DNA from: an uncultured Clostridia bacterium
GTDB taxonomy: Bacteria > Bacillota > Clostridia > Lachnospirales > CAG-274
Length of the DNA: 64,000 bases
Assembly (NCBI GenBank): GCA_910579745.1
Contig: CAJTVH010000001.1
Location: 1 to 64,000, forward strand
Reading direction: 5' to 3'
The translations under genes and the position numbers were made by a program. How positions within the stretch are numbered: the first letter of the stretch is position 1; each line of letters starts with the position of its first letter. The notes under the pieces are model-generated. The model was not told where the DNA came from and ran no database searches. It saw only the letters and a list, made by a program, of their open reading frames with translations. Shown in pieces: positions 34,955 through 42,918 of this stretch.

Positions 34955-36748
34955 GTGTTGAGAATAACAGAGTATTTAAAAGACAATATTTTAATAACGG
35001 ACGGGGCTATGGGCACATATTATTCGGAGATAACGGGAAAACCATCCGCCGATTGTGTTCTTGGAAACATCAACGACCCTGGGATTATTGAGAACATTCA
35101 CAAGGATTATATTTTTGCCGGAGCGGAAATAATAAGAACAAATACTTTTAGCGCCAATACGGTAACGCTTGATAGAAACTTGGATTTTGTGAAAATGGTT
35201 ATTTCTGAGGGCTGTAAAATAGCCAAAAGGGCTTCTTTTGGCGAAAACGTGTTTATCGGTGCGAGCATAGGGCCTATTCCCGACACGGATACGGAAACGG
35301 ATAATTTGAGAGAGTATTTTGAGATTATAGATTGTTTTCTAAAGGAAAATATAGATATTTTTATTTTTGAGACGTTTTACAGTCTTGATTATATTAAAGA
35401 AATCGTAAGCTATATAAAAGAAAAAAATAAAGACGCTTTTATCGTAACCCAGTTTTCTGTTAATGATATAGGTGTTACTAAAAAGTCGCTTAACTTGGAC
35501 AGAATTGTTTCTAAGATAAACGCTTTTTCTGAAATTGACGTTATTGGATTTAACTGTGGAGTAGGTCCAATTCATATGCTTAACATACTGAAAAAGCTTA
35601 GAATGCCGAAAGGGAAAATTATATCCGTACTCCCAAACGCCGGTTATCCGGAGGTTATTGACAACAAGGTAAAATATGTTATGAATCCTAAATATTTCGC
35701 CGAGGTTGTAAAGGAGATGATTTTTGGAAATGTTGGTGTCGTAGGAGGATGCTGCGGTACGACTCCTGAGCATATAAGACTTTTAAAGGACCGCGTGAAA
35801 AAGGGGTCTTATAAAGTCTCGAATACGGGAAACAGCCTGATTTTTGAGAAAGAAAAAACTGTACCCGTACTTAGAAACGATTTTCACAAAAAATTGGAAA
35901 CAGGAGAGTTTATTGTCGCTGTTGAGCTTGACCCGCCTTTTAAAGCTTCTGCCGACAAGCTTATTAAAGGCGCTAAAGTTCTTAAGGAAAATGGGGTTGA
36001 TATTATAACTTTCGCTGACTCACCAATGGGAAAATCCAGAGCTGATTCTATTATTATTTCAAATAAGATAAAAAGAGAGGCTGGCGTCGAGGTTTTGCCA
36101 CATATATGCTGCAGGGACAGAAACAGCGTTTCTCTGAGATCTTCCGTGCTCGGCGGATATATTGAGGGAATAAGAAATTTTTTGGTAATCACGGGAGACC
36201 CTGTTCCGGGAGATATAAGAGGAGATGTTAAAAGTGTTTTTGACTTAAACTCTTATTCACTTATTAACATGATAAATGAGATGAATAATGATATTTTTGA
36301 GGAAGATAGGGTTAAGGTTGGCGGAGCGGTTAATTTTAATGTGAAAAATAAAGATTTTGAGTATAAAAGACTTTTGAGAAAAGCTGAGGCGGGGGCGGAG
36401 TTTTTTTTATCTCAGCCTATTTTTACAGACGAGACAAAAGATTTTATAAAGAGTTTGCCAAAAGACAGAAAGTTTAAAATTTTGGGCGGAATTATGCCTA
36501 TTGTAACTTATAACAACGCGCGGTTTATAAATAACGAGCTTCCAGGAATTACAGTGCCTCAGAAATACGCTGAGAGGTTTTCTCCCGATATGGAAAGGGC
36601 AGAGGCTGAAGCGGTCGGCATAGAAATCGCTGTTGAAATCGCTGAAAGTATCAAGGATTATGTGGACGGATTTTACATAATTACGCCATTTAACAGATAT
36701 GAGATGGTTTCCAAAATTATAAGGAGGTTGTTTGGAAAATCCGATTGA
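34955..36748 (+). CDS. Bifunctional homocysteine S-methyltransferase / methylenetetrahydrofolate reductase
   Basis: A fusion linking folate one-carbon reduction to methionine synthesis. The N-terminal homocysteine methyltransferase domain (about 1-290) keeps the zinc cysteines C201 (GFNCGVG) and C266-C267 (GGCCGTTPEH). The C-terminal half (about 310-597) is a MetF-type reductase (VAVELDPPF, ITFADSPMG, HICCRDRN, FFLSQPIFT). It is 597 aa, the usual length of the YitJ-type fusion. It starts at GTG 34955 or the next codon TTG, with AAGGAG upstream. Methyl transfer in such proteins may need a separate cobalamin-binding protein, not seen here. The next gene is a likely reductive activator. Confidence 0.9.
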   Translation: MLRITEYLKDNILITDGAMGTYYSEITGKPSADCVLGNINDPGIIENIHKDYIFAGAEIIRTNTFSANTVTLDRNLDFVKMVISEGCKIAKRASFGENVFIGASIGPIPDTDTETDNLREYFEIIDCFLKENIDIFIFETFYSLDYIKEIVSYIKEKNKDAFIVTQFSVNDIGVTKKSLNLDRIVSKINAFSEIDVIGFNCGVGPIHMLNILKKLRMPKGKIISVLPNAGYPEVIDNKVKYVMNPKYFAEVVKEMIFGNVGVVGGCCGTTPEHIRLLKDRVKKGSYKVSNTGNSLIFEKEKTVPVLRNDFHKKLETGEFIVAVELDPPFKASADKLIKGAKVLKENGVDIITFADSPMGKSRADSIIISNKIKREAGVEVLPHICCRDRNSVSLRSSVLGGYIEGIRNFLVITGDPVPGDIRGDVKSVFDLNSYSLINMINEMNNDIFEEDRVKVGGAVNFNVKNKDFEYKRLLRKAEAGAEFFLSQPIFTDETKDFIKSLPKDRKFKILGGIMPIVTYNNARFINNELPGITVPQKYAERFSPDMERAEAEAVGIEIAVEIAESIKDYVDGFYIITPFNRYEMVSKIIRRLFGKSD

Positions 36749-36754
36749 TTTTTT

Positions 36755-38236
36755 ATGGATTTTTTTAAAATTATGGAAAATATAAACTATGTTTCTATGC
36801 CATGCGGGGGGAAAGGTATTTGCGGAAAATGCAAAATAAAGATTGTGAAAGGAAATTTAAACCCAAATTTTCGTGACAGAAAATTTCTTTCCCCTGATGA
36901 AATAAAAAAAGGATATAGAATCGCCTGTGGGCATAATATAGGCGATGATGTTGAGTTTACGTCTGCTGAGGAGACGTTTGACGCTGTGAGCGGATATTTT
37001 ACGAATGACTTGGATAAAAAAGTAAGTTTTTACGGCAATATTGAGGAGATTGACAAAGGCCTCGCTGTTATAATTGATGTGGGAACGACTACGTTGTGTT
37101 TTGAGCTTTTGAGCAAAGACGGAGCAAGGATCAATACGGTAACGATGACAAATAGTCAAAGAGCCTTTGGGGCGGATGTTATATCAAGAATCTCAAAAGC
37201 TATGGCGGGGGGATTTTCTCATTTACGGGGTATGCTTAAAGCGGATTTAAGAAAAGGAATCTCAAACTTGTGTAAAGATTTTTCGGATTTTTATGTTTCG
37301 AGTATTTTTATAGCTGGAAATACGACGATGACTTATTTTTTACGGGATATGGACATAAAAGGGCTTGGAGTTTATCCATTTGAGAATAACGCCAAAGATA
37401 TAGCGAGGTATGACGCTTTTACTTTTTTTGATAGGGAAATGCCTTTTGGAATTGATGACAGGACAAAGATTATGATTATGCCGTGTATTCACGCTTTTGT
37501 CGGCGGTGATATTGTTTCCGGCGCTTATTTCCTTGATTTTGATAAAAAGGAGGACTGTCTTTTCATTGATATAGGAACAAACGGCGAAATGATTTTAAAT
37601 TCAGGAGGAAAGCTGTACTGTGCCTCGGCCGCCGCGGGACCTGCCTTTGAGGGCGGAGGTGTCTCATGCGGAAGCGGAGGTGTTTTAGGCGCTATAAATT
37701 CTATAAAATATAAGAATGGTTCTTTTAAGTATACGACTATAGGAAACAAAACGCCAGTAGGAATATGCGGTTCCGCTCTTATTGATTTAACGGCGGAGCT
37801 TTTGGAAAATAAAATAATTGATGAGGCGGGACTTTTGAGAGAGGAGTATTTTTCAAAAGGAGTTAAAATAGCGGAGGGTATTTTTTTTAATCAAAAAGAT
37901 ATACGTGAGATTCAGCTTGCTAAAAGCGCTATAGCTTCCGGAGTGGAATGTATTCTTAATTATGGCGGTAAAAAATTTTCCGATATAAAAAAGGTTTTTA
38001 TAGGAGGAGGATTTGGGTTTTATTTAAATCCCGAAAGCGTTTTTAAAATAAAAATGCTTCCTCATTGTTTTTACGATAAAATTGAGTTTTGCGGTAATAC
38101 AGTTCTCGGCGGACTTTTAAAGGCTTATGTGACGGCTTCGGACGACTATGAGAAATTTGTATTATTGACGCGGGCTGTCAATTTAGCGGAGGGAGAAGAA
38201 TTTCAGAAAGTTTTTATAGAAAATCTTAATTTTTGA
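36755..38236 (+). CDS. ASKHA/DUF4445 protein with [2Fe-2S] domain, probable corrinoid-protein activator
   Basis: A 493-aa relative of RACo/RamA-type reductive activators, which return inactive Co(II) corrinoid proteins to Co(I) using ATP. It has a plant-type ferredoxin cluster (C17, C23, C26, C58; PCGGKGICGKC and RIACGH) and then the ASKHA core with VIIDVGTTTLCFELL, IAGNTTMTYF, FIDIGTNGEM and AAAGPAFEGGGVSCG. The cluster lies much nearer the N terminus than usual, so the first strands of the ferredoxin fold seem missing. It follows the methyltransferase gene after six bases in the same reading frame and lacks a well-spaced ribosome site. Context suggests it reactivates a corrinoid partner of methionine synthesis. 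Confidence 0.78.
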   Translation: MDFFKIMENINYVSMPCGGKGICGKCKIKIVKGNLNPNFRDRKFLSPDEIKKGYRIACGHNIGDDVEFTSAEETFDAVSGYFTNDLDKKVSFYGNIEEIDKGLAVIIDVGTTTLCFELLSKDGARINTVTMTNSQRAFGADVISRISKAMAGGFSHLRGMLKADLRKGISNLCKDFSDFYVSSIFIAGNTTMTYFLRDMDIKGLGVYPFENNAKDIARYDAFTFFDREMPFGIDDRTKIMIMPCIHAFVGGDIVSGAYFLDFDKKEDCLFIDIGTNGEMILNSGGKLYCASAAAGPAFEGGGVSCGSGGVLGAINSIKYKNGSFKYTTIGNKTPVGICGSALIDLTAELLENKIIDEAGLLREEYFSKGVKIAEGIFFNQKDIREIQLAKSAIASGVECILNYGGKKFSDIKKVFIGGGFGFYLNPESVFKIKMLPHCFYDKIEFCGNTVLGGLLKAYVTASDDYEKFVLLTRAVNLAEGEEFQKVFIENLNF

Positions 38237-38267
38237 TAGAGCGTATCTGTAAGCTAAAATATTCTTG

Positions 38268-38426
38268 ATATAGTCAATGAATTTGAAAAAAAGTGAAAGA
38301 AGACGGGCGGAAAATTATTTTCACAAGGCGGCAGAGTCAATCATGTGGTTATGCTGACTAACGGCGGCAAAGCGAAAATGATTTTTAGCCGACGAATTTG
38401 TTTATTTTCAAATTCATTAACTATAA
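38268..38426. repeat. Family-2 inverted-repeat element, copy 1
   Basis: The ends ATAGTCAATGAATTTGAAAA and TTTTCAAATTCATTAACTAT are inverted complements. The G+C-richer interior contains GGCGGAAAATTATTTTC and CGAAAATGATTTTTAGCCG, themselves nearly complementary, plus a central TATGCTGAC hairpin. A family-1-like end (AGAGCGTATCTGTAAGCTAA) lies immediately to the left at 38239. About 160 bp, non-coding. Confidence 0.65.
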
Positions 38427-38441
38427 AGTCTAAGGCGGGTT

Positions 38442-39617
38442 TTAGGAAGTTCCTTTAAATTTTTGAAAGATAAACGCTTGTACCTTATTATCTTTTAAAC
38501 AAAGATTATAAGTTTTACCCTCTATAATGTCATCTTTGCTTCCGAGCATTATTTTATCTTCCTGAGTATAATAAATTTTAAAGTCGGGGGATAGGTCAAA
38601 AGTTTCGTTATCCACACAGGTTAATGTAGTATTGGTTATATTCTTTATTTGTTTTTCTTTTTCCTCGGATATATAGTCTATTGATATAATTTCTTTATCA
38701 GCGTTTAATGTTATGTCGGCAATTTTGCTCTCGTTTTCAGGCGCCTCTAAGTTTTCCGATTTTTTATATGTCTTTTCAGCCCCTCCTGTGAATATCACGC
38801 ACATATCATTTTTATTCTCAGTTAAGAAAACATTTTTTATTGTAGGGGTTTCGCTTGTTATATCGGCGAGGGCGAAAAGCTCGTTTTCTTTTGTCCAGAA
38901 ACTTATTTCTTTATCAATGTATGGTGTTAGGTCAAAACCCGCGCATTTTAAAAGGCCTTTATCGGTTATTGCGAAACCTTCTTTTATGTATTTATTGTTT
39001 TTAGGAAGCGCGAGTATTACGGATTTTTCGGCGGATATGCCGAATTTTTCTTTTATTGGTGTATTTCCGGCGAGATTTTTTAAAACTTCCATATATATCT
39101 CTGTCCAAAGGTTATATGAAATCGGCTTGTCCTTTATTTCATCGGTTATATTTATTTTTATTTTATGAGCTCCGTCGATTTGGTCGATTATATTTTGAGC
39201 CTGAGATACTGTCAAATACTCATCAGGCGTAAATTTTTCTCCTGTTTCGTTTATATATTTTTTTGAGCAGGCGTAATTTATATATTTATCCAGTTTATTT
39301 TCGGGAGATGTGTCTGAGAATTGTATCGTTCTTTCCGTATTGTCAATTTCTGATACTGTTCCGAAAGTAAGAGCGATCATTTTAGCCGCCAGTCCTCTTG
39401 TTATCGGAAGGTTCTCACCTATATTCAAGGGAGTGTATTTTTGTTTTTTTTCGGGGGGACTGGTGTTTTCGCTTGTTTCTCCGGGCTTAGTTATTTCCGT
39501 TTCTGTTGTCGGCTCGGTATATTCGCCGTACATACATCCTGAGATGGTTAAAATAAAAAACGATAAATTTACGAGCAAAAAGGCTTTATACGCATTTTTT
39601 TTAAAGGGAACAGGCAT
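38442..39617 (-). CDS. Lipoprotein with S-layer-homology-like region
   Basis: A secreted, lipid-anchored protein of 391 aa. The signal peptide has a hydrophobic core (FLLVNLSFFIL) and lipobox LTISGC, giving a modified Cys at about residue 28, followed by a Thr/Glu/Pro-rich linker. Residues about 65-165 read like SLH-type motifs (ITRGLAAKMIALTFG, FSDTSPENKLDKYINYACSK, FTPDEYLTVSQAQNIID), which could attach it to cell-wall polymers. The C-terminal 220 residues are unassigned. I chose the ATG at 39617 because GAAGG lies eight bases before it on the minus strand. It is a single gene between two family-2 elements. Confidence 0.7.
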   Translation of the reverse strand: MPVPFKKNAYKAFLLVNLSFFILTISGCMYGEYTEPTTETEITKPGETSENTSPPEKKQKYTPLNIGENLPITRGLAAKMIALTFGTVSEIDNTERTIQFSDTSPENKLDKYINYACSKKYINETGEKFTPDEYLTVSQAQNIIDQIDGAHKIKINITDEIKDKPISYNLWTEIYMEVLKNLAGNTPIKEKFGISAEKSVILALPKNNKYIKEGFAITDKGLLKCAGFDLTPYIDKEISFWTKENELFALADITSETPTIKNVFLTENKNDMCVIFTGGAEKTYKKSENLEAPENESKIADITLNADKEIISIDYISEEKEKQIKNITNTTLTCVDNETFDLSPDFKIYYTQEDKIMLGSKDDIIEGKTYNLCLKDNKVQAFIFQKFKGTS

Positions 39618-39641
39618 TTTTATACCTTCTTTCGTTTTTAT

Positions 39642-39806
39642 TATAGTCAACACAGCTTGAAAATGAGCAAAAGGAGGCAGGATGAAAATTATTTTCGCGA
39701 GGCGGCGTGGTGAAGAGTAGTCAGCCGCCTATGCCGACCGACGGCAACTATGTAAAACGATTTTTAGCCGCCGAACTTGTTTATTTTTAAGTTGTTTAAC
39801 TATATA
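39642..39806. repeat. Family-2 inverted-repeat element, copy 2
   Basis: The ends TATAGTCAACACAGCTTGAAA and TTTTTAAGTTGTTTAACTATA are approximately complementary. The interior has AAAATTATTTTCGCGAGGCGG and AAACGATTTTTAGCCGCCG arms and a central GCCTATGCCGACCGACGGC block. It lies right upstream of the lipoprotein gene and so may affect its promoter. Confidence 0.65.
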
Positions 39807-39939
39807 TGCTTGTTTACTTATATATATGAGACGTGAAAGAATATTATTCATTTTTTTTTATTTTGAATTATCCACATTTTCTTATAAATCTCGTCACGGA
39901 CGAATATAATTTAAAAAGTATTTTTTCGGAAGTGATAAT

Positions 39940-40545
39940 ATGCCTTTATTTCCATGGAGATACAATAATAATTATTTCGGGAATATGCCGAATACGATAT
40001 ATTCTTATGGAAACCAGCAATATAACGGATATGGGGGATATAACGGAGGGACGGGTTATACAGAGGCTTTTAACGAGATGATAAAAAGAAATATTGAGGC
40101 GGAACAAAAAAGCGTAAACAGCGGCGATGAAATTAATCCTGAGAGAAAAAAAGAAATTTCAAGAAAGGTTAAAGAATTTATTAAAAATGAAAGGAACAGT
40201 TTTTTATTTTACGAGTATTTAAGGGGTATTTGCGATAATGAGAAATTCAGGATAATTTTAAAAAAAGTATCGGACGACTGCGAAACGGCGAAAAATATTT
40301 ACACAAAGTTTTACAGAGAAAATTTTGAGGAAGAAATTTTAATAGGAAAAAGCAACGTAAACGAAAGTGTAAATTTTGTTGACGGAGTGTTATGGGCTGT
40401 TGAGGTGGAAAGCGGTTCTATTTTTAGTATCACGGAATTTGTAAAAGATTTTAATATCACGGAAGATAGATTTAATCGTGTGTTATTTGGAAAAAGCGCC
40501 AGAGTTGGGTATTTAAATTATATAATATTGTCAGGGTACAGATGA
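39940..40545 (+). CDS. Degenerate ferritin-like protein, 201 aa
   Basis: No firm family call. The first about 45 residues are rich in Tyr, Asn and Gly (YGNQQYNGYGGYNGGTGY). A helical pair at about 65-125 has the layout of ferritin-like proteins of clostridia: an Asn-Glu-Arg helix (FIKNERNSFLFYEYLRGICD) followed by KVSDDCETAKNIYTKFYREN. In true members the second helix has a DExxH metal motif; here the His is missing, so metal binding may be lost. The C-terminal about 70 residues are unassigned. A GAAGTGATA ribosome site precedes the start. It lies just before the SCIFF genes. Confidence 0.45.
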   Translation: MPLFPWRYNNNYFGNMPNTIYSYGNQQYNGYGGYNGGTGYTEAFNEMIKRNIEAEQKSVNSGDEINPERKKEISRKVKEFIKNERNSFLFYEYLRGICDNEKFRIILKKVSDDCETAKNIYTKFYRENFEEEILIGKSNVNESVNFVDGVLWAVEVESGSIFSITEFVKDFNITEDRFNRVLFGKSARVGYLNYIILSGYR

Positions 40546-40672
40546 TTTTTGTTTCCTTAAAACGTATCTCAAAAAAGTTTTTGAAGAAGCTTGATAGGTA
40601 TAGAGTTTTCAGGTACTATCTAATTAATTTACTATAGTTTTCAGACACTCCTCGGCAAAATTAATTTTTTTG

Positions 40673-40701
40673 TTGGCAAAAATTAATTTATATGATATAA
40701 T
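40673..40701 (+). promoter_or_regulatory. SigA-type promoter for scfA
   Basis: TTGGCA (40673-40678), a 17-base spacer and TATAAT (40696-40701), 46 bases before the SCIFF peptide start. Confidence 0.7.
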
Positions 40702-40747
40702 TTAGTGACATAAAAAATTTAATTATAGGTTTAGGAGGATTTTTAAA

Positions 40748-40888
40748 ATGAAACATATTAAAACTTTAAACACAAAATTACTTAAAAATACTGTAGCGAA
40801 AGGCGGATGCGGAGAATGCCAGACTTCTTGTCAGTCTGCCTGCAAAACTTCTTGTACCGTGGCTAATCAATCTTGTGAGCATAATTAA
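40748..40888 (+). CDS. scfA: Six-cysteine peptide SCIFF (ranthipeptide precursor)
   Basis: A 46-aa precursor peptide matching the SCIFF family (six cysteines in forty-five residues), nearly universal in Clostridia. It starts MKHIKTLNTKLLKNTVAKGG and then holds the Cys-rich core: C21, C24, C28, C32, C36 and C43 (CGECQTSCQSACKTSC). In studied members the adjacent radical-SAM enzyme links core Cys sulfurs to partner residues, often Thr, as thioethers (ranthipeptide). The ribosome site GGAGG lies eleven bases before the ATG. It is separated from its maturase by 230 bases with two hairpins. Confidence 0.95.
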   Translation: MKHIKTLNTKLLKNTVAKGGCGECQTSCQSACKTSCTVANQSCEHN

Positions 40889-40986
40889 GGAAATGTATAC
40901 TATAGTCAATTATATTTACTCAATATAATTTGAGAAAGTATTTTTAATAATTATTAAATCAGCGTTTTCCTGAGTTTTACACATGC

Positions 40987-41023
40987 TAAGGAACCATCGG
41001 CGAAAACAGTCGATGGTTCCTTA
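40987..41023 (+). promoter_or_regulatory. Hairpin between SCIFF peptide and maturase genes
   Basis: TAAGGAACCATCG pairs perfectly with CGATGGTTCCTTA around an 11-base loop. No T-run follows, so it may stabilise the peptide mRNA or mark a processing site rather than terminate. Confidence 0.55.
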
Positions 41024-41037
41024 AAGAATTTTGCCGT

Positions 41038-41087
41038 TACCGCTTTAAACAAATGCCGTGTACAGGCAGTGAAAGCGGTATTTTTTT
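41038..41087 (+). terminator. Terminator or attenuator ahead of scfB
   Basis: TACCGCTTT pairs with AAAGCGGTA, with an inner TGCC/GGCA pair, and is followed by TTTTTTT. It lies about 30 bases before the maturase start. Partial termination here would give much more peptide than enzyme mRNA. Confidence 0.7.
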
Positions 41088-41117
41088 CGATCGTTTTCTG
41101 AAAGGAGTAACATTATT

Positions 41118-42473
41118 ATGATACATAAATACAGTATGAACGGTTTTAATATTGTATTGGATGTAAACAGCGGCGCCGTTCATGTTGTTGATGATATTGT
41201 ATTTGAGGTTTTGGACTTTTATGAGGAAAAAAATAAAAATACATATGAGATTATAAAAGCTTTAAAGGATAAATATTCAGAAAAGAGTATTATTGAGGCT
41301 CTTGAGGAAATTTCAGAGCTTGAGAAAAATGATATGCTTTTCTCAGATGATATTTATGAGGACGTTGTACCTAAAATTGAAAAGAGGAACCCTGTTGTCA
41401 AAGCGTTATGTCTGCACGTGGCTCACGACTGTAATCTTAAATGCGGGTATTGTTTCGCCGATGAGGGAGAGTACCATGGAAAACGTTCTCTTATGAGCTT
41501 TGATACAGGGAAAAAAGCTATTGATTTTCTTATTAAAGCCTCAGGCGGAAGAAAAAATCTTGAGATTGATTTTTTTGGTGGGGAGCCTTTAATGAATTTT
41601 GATGTGGTTAAGCAAATTGTCGAATATGCCAGAACCATTGAAAAGGAAAATAACAAAAATTTTAGGTTTACAATTACAACAAACGGTATTTTATTAAATG
41701 ATGATATTTTAGAATATATTAATCAAAATATGCACAATGTTGTGTTAAGTATTGACGGAAGAAAAGAAGTAAACGATAAAATGAGGGTAAGAGCGGGCGG
41801 ACAAGGGTCTTATGACACTATTGTGCCTAAATTTAAAAAAACGGCCGAGAGCAGGAATCAAAAAGATTATTACGTAAGAGGAACTTTTACGAGAAACAAT
41901 CTTGATTTTTCAAAAGACGTGCTGCATTTGGCTGATTTGGGATTTAAACAGATTTCCGTCGAGCCTGTCGTCGCTGATGAAAAAGAGAGTTACGCTTTGA
42001 GAAAAGAAGATTTACCCATACTTTTTAAAGAGTATGAGAAGCTTGCCAAAGAAATGATTAAGCGAAAAAAAGAGGGCGGGGATTTTAATTTCTTTCATTT
42101 TATGATTGACTTAACGGGGGGACCGTGCGTTACAAAAAGGCTTGTCGGATGCGGTTCGGGAAGCGAGTATCTGGCCGTTACTCCTGAGGGAGACTTGTAT
42201 CCATGCCATCAATTTGCCGGTATGGAGAGGTTTAAAATGGGAAATGTCTATAAAGGAGACGTAAACGGTGAAATAAGAGCGGAATTTGAGAATTGTAACG
42301 TTTACTCAAAACCTGAGTGCAAAAAATGCTGGGCTAAATTTTATTGCAGCGGAGGCTGTATAGCTAATTCGTTTAACACTAATGGGGATTTTATTACGCC
42401 TTATGAAATAGGGTGTGAGCTTCAGAGAAAACGAACCGAATGCGCTATTATGATAAAAGTCGCCGAAAGCTGA
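41118..42473 (+). CDS. scfB: SCIFF maturase, radical-SAM/SPASM enzyme
   Basis: It installs thioether links in the SCIFF peptide. The 451-aa protein has an N-terminal peptide-recognition part (about 1-90), the radical-SAM cluster motif CNLKCGYC (C105, C109, C112), the glycine-rich DFFGGEPLMNF motif and a C-terminal SPASM region with the Cys series GCGSGSEYLAVTPEGDLYPC, CKKCWAKFYCSGGC and GCELQRKR for two auxiliary clusters. Length and layout match ScfB/CteB-type enzymes. It directly follows the peptide gene. The mature product's role is unsettled in the family; quorum-type signalling has been suggested. Confidence 0.95.
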   Translation: MIHKYSMNGFNIVLDVNSGAVHVVDDIVFEVLDFYEEKNKNTYEIIKALKDKYSEKSIIEALEEISELEKNDMLFSDDIYEDVVPKIEKRNPVVKALCLHVAHDCNLKCGYCFADEGEYHGKRSLMSFDTGKKAIDFLIKASGGRKNLEIDFFGGEPLMNFDVVKQIVEYARTIEKENNKNFRFTITTNGILLNDDILEYINQNMHNVVLSIDGRKEVNDKMRVRAGGQGSYDTIVPKFKKTAESRNQKDYYVRGTFTRNNLDFSKDVLHLADLGFKQISVEPVVADEKESYALRKEDLPILFKEYEKLAKEMIKRKKEGGDFNFFHFMIDLTGGPCVTKRLVGCGSGSEYLAVTPEGDLYPCHQFAGMERFKMGNVYKGDVNGEIRAEFENCNVYSKPECKKCWAKFYCSGGCIANSFNTNGDFITPYEIGCELQRKRTECAIMIKVAES

Positions 42474-42481
42474 AATTTTTA

Positions 42482-42510
42482 TTGACGTTTTCGATTTTAC
42501 GTAATATAAT
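42482..42510 (+). promoter_or_regulatory. Promoter nine bases after scfB
   Basis: TTGACG (42482-42487), a 17-base spacer and TATAAT (42505-42510). A transcript from here would carry a leader of about 400 bases before secD. Confidence 0.65.
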
Positions 42511-42918
42511 GAAATACGTGATTAATTTAAAAGCGTTGTAAGTATTATTATTCTCATTATAAGACAATTAATATTGTAATTAACGGCGAGTTATTTATTT
42601 TCAGACAGCGTTATATTCTATTATTGTTATATATGATGAGAAAGTGATTATCCTAAGTGATTTCGTAAAAGAGAAGACGCGATTTTGTAAATCTTATTAA
42701 TTTAGAGACCTTGCTTTTTTATTAGAAATGACGTGGCTTTATTAAAAAACTAAAATTTAAAGGTGATAAAATAATTATACGTATAGTTAGCTGTGTTACG
42801 TTTTTTAGCGGGGATTTATATACGGTTTTCAAATTAAAACTTCATAGAGAGGCGGCTATAAAAAATTTTTTATTTATAGTACAAGCTTCTTATAATATAA
42901 AAGGAGGAAAACTAAAAA
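42511..42918. other. Long leader or spacer before secD
   Basis: About 400 bases that hold no ORF with a ribosome site and no repeat element I recognise. A TATAAT at 42891 close to the secD ribosome site lacks a good -35. A regulatory leader or small RNA is possible, but I cannot fold it reliably by eye. Confidence 0.3.
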
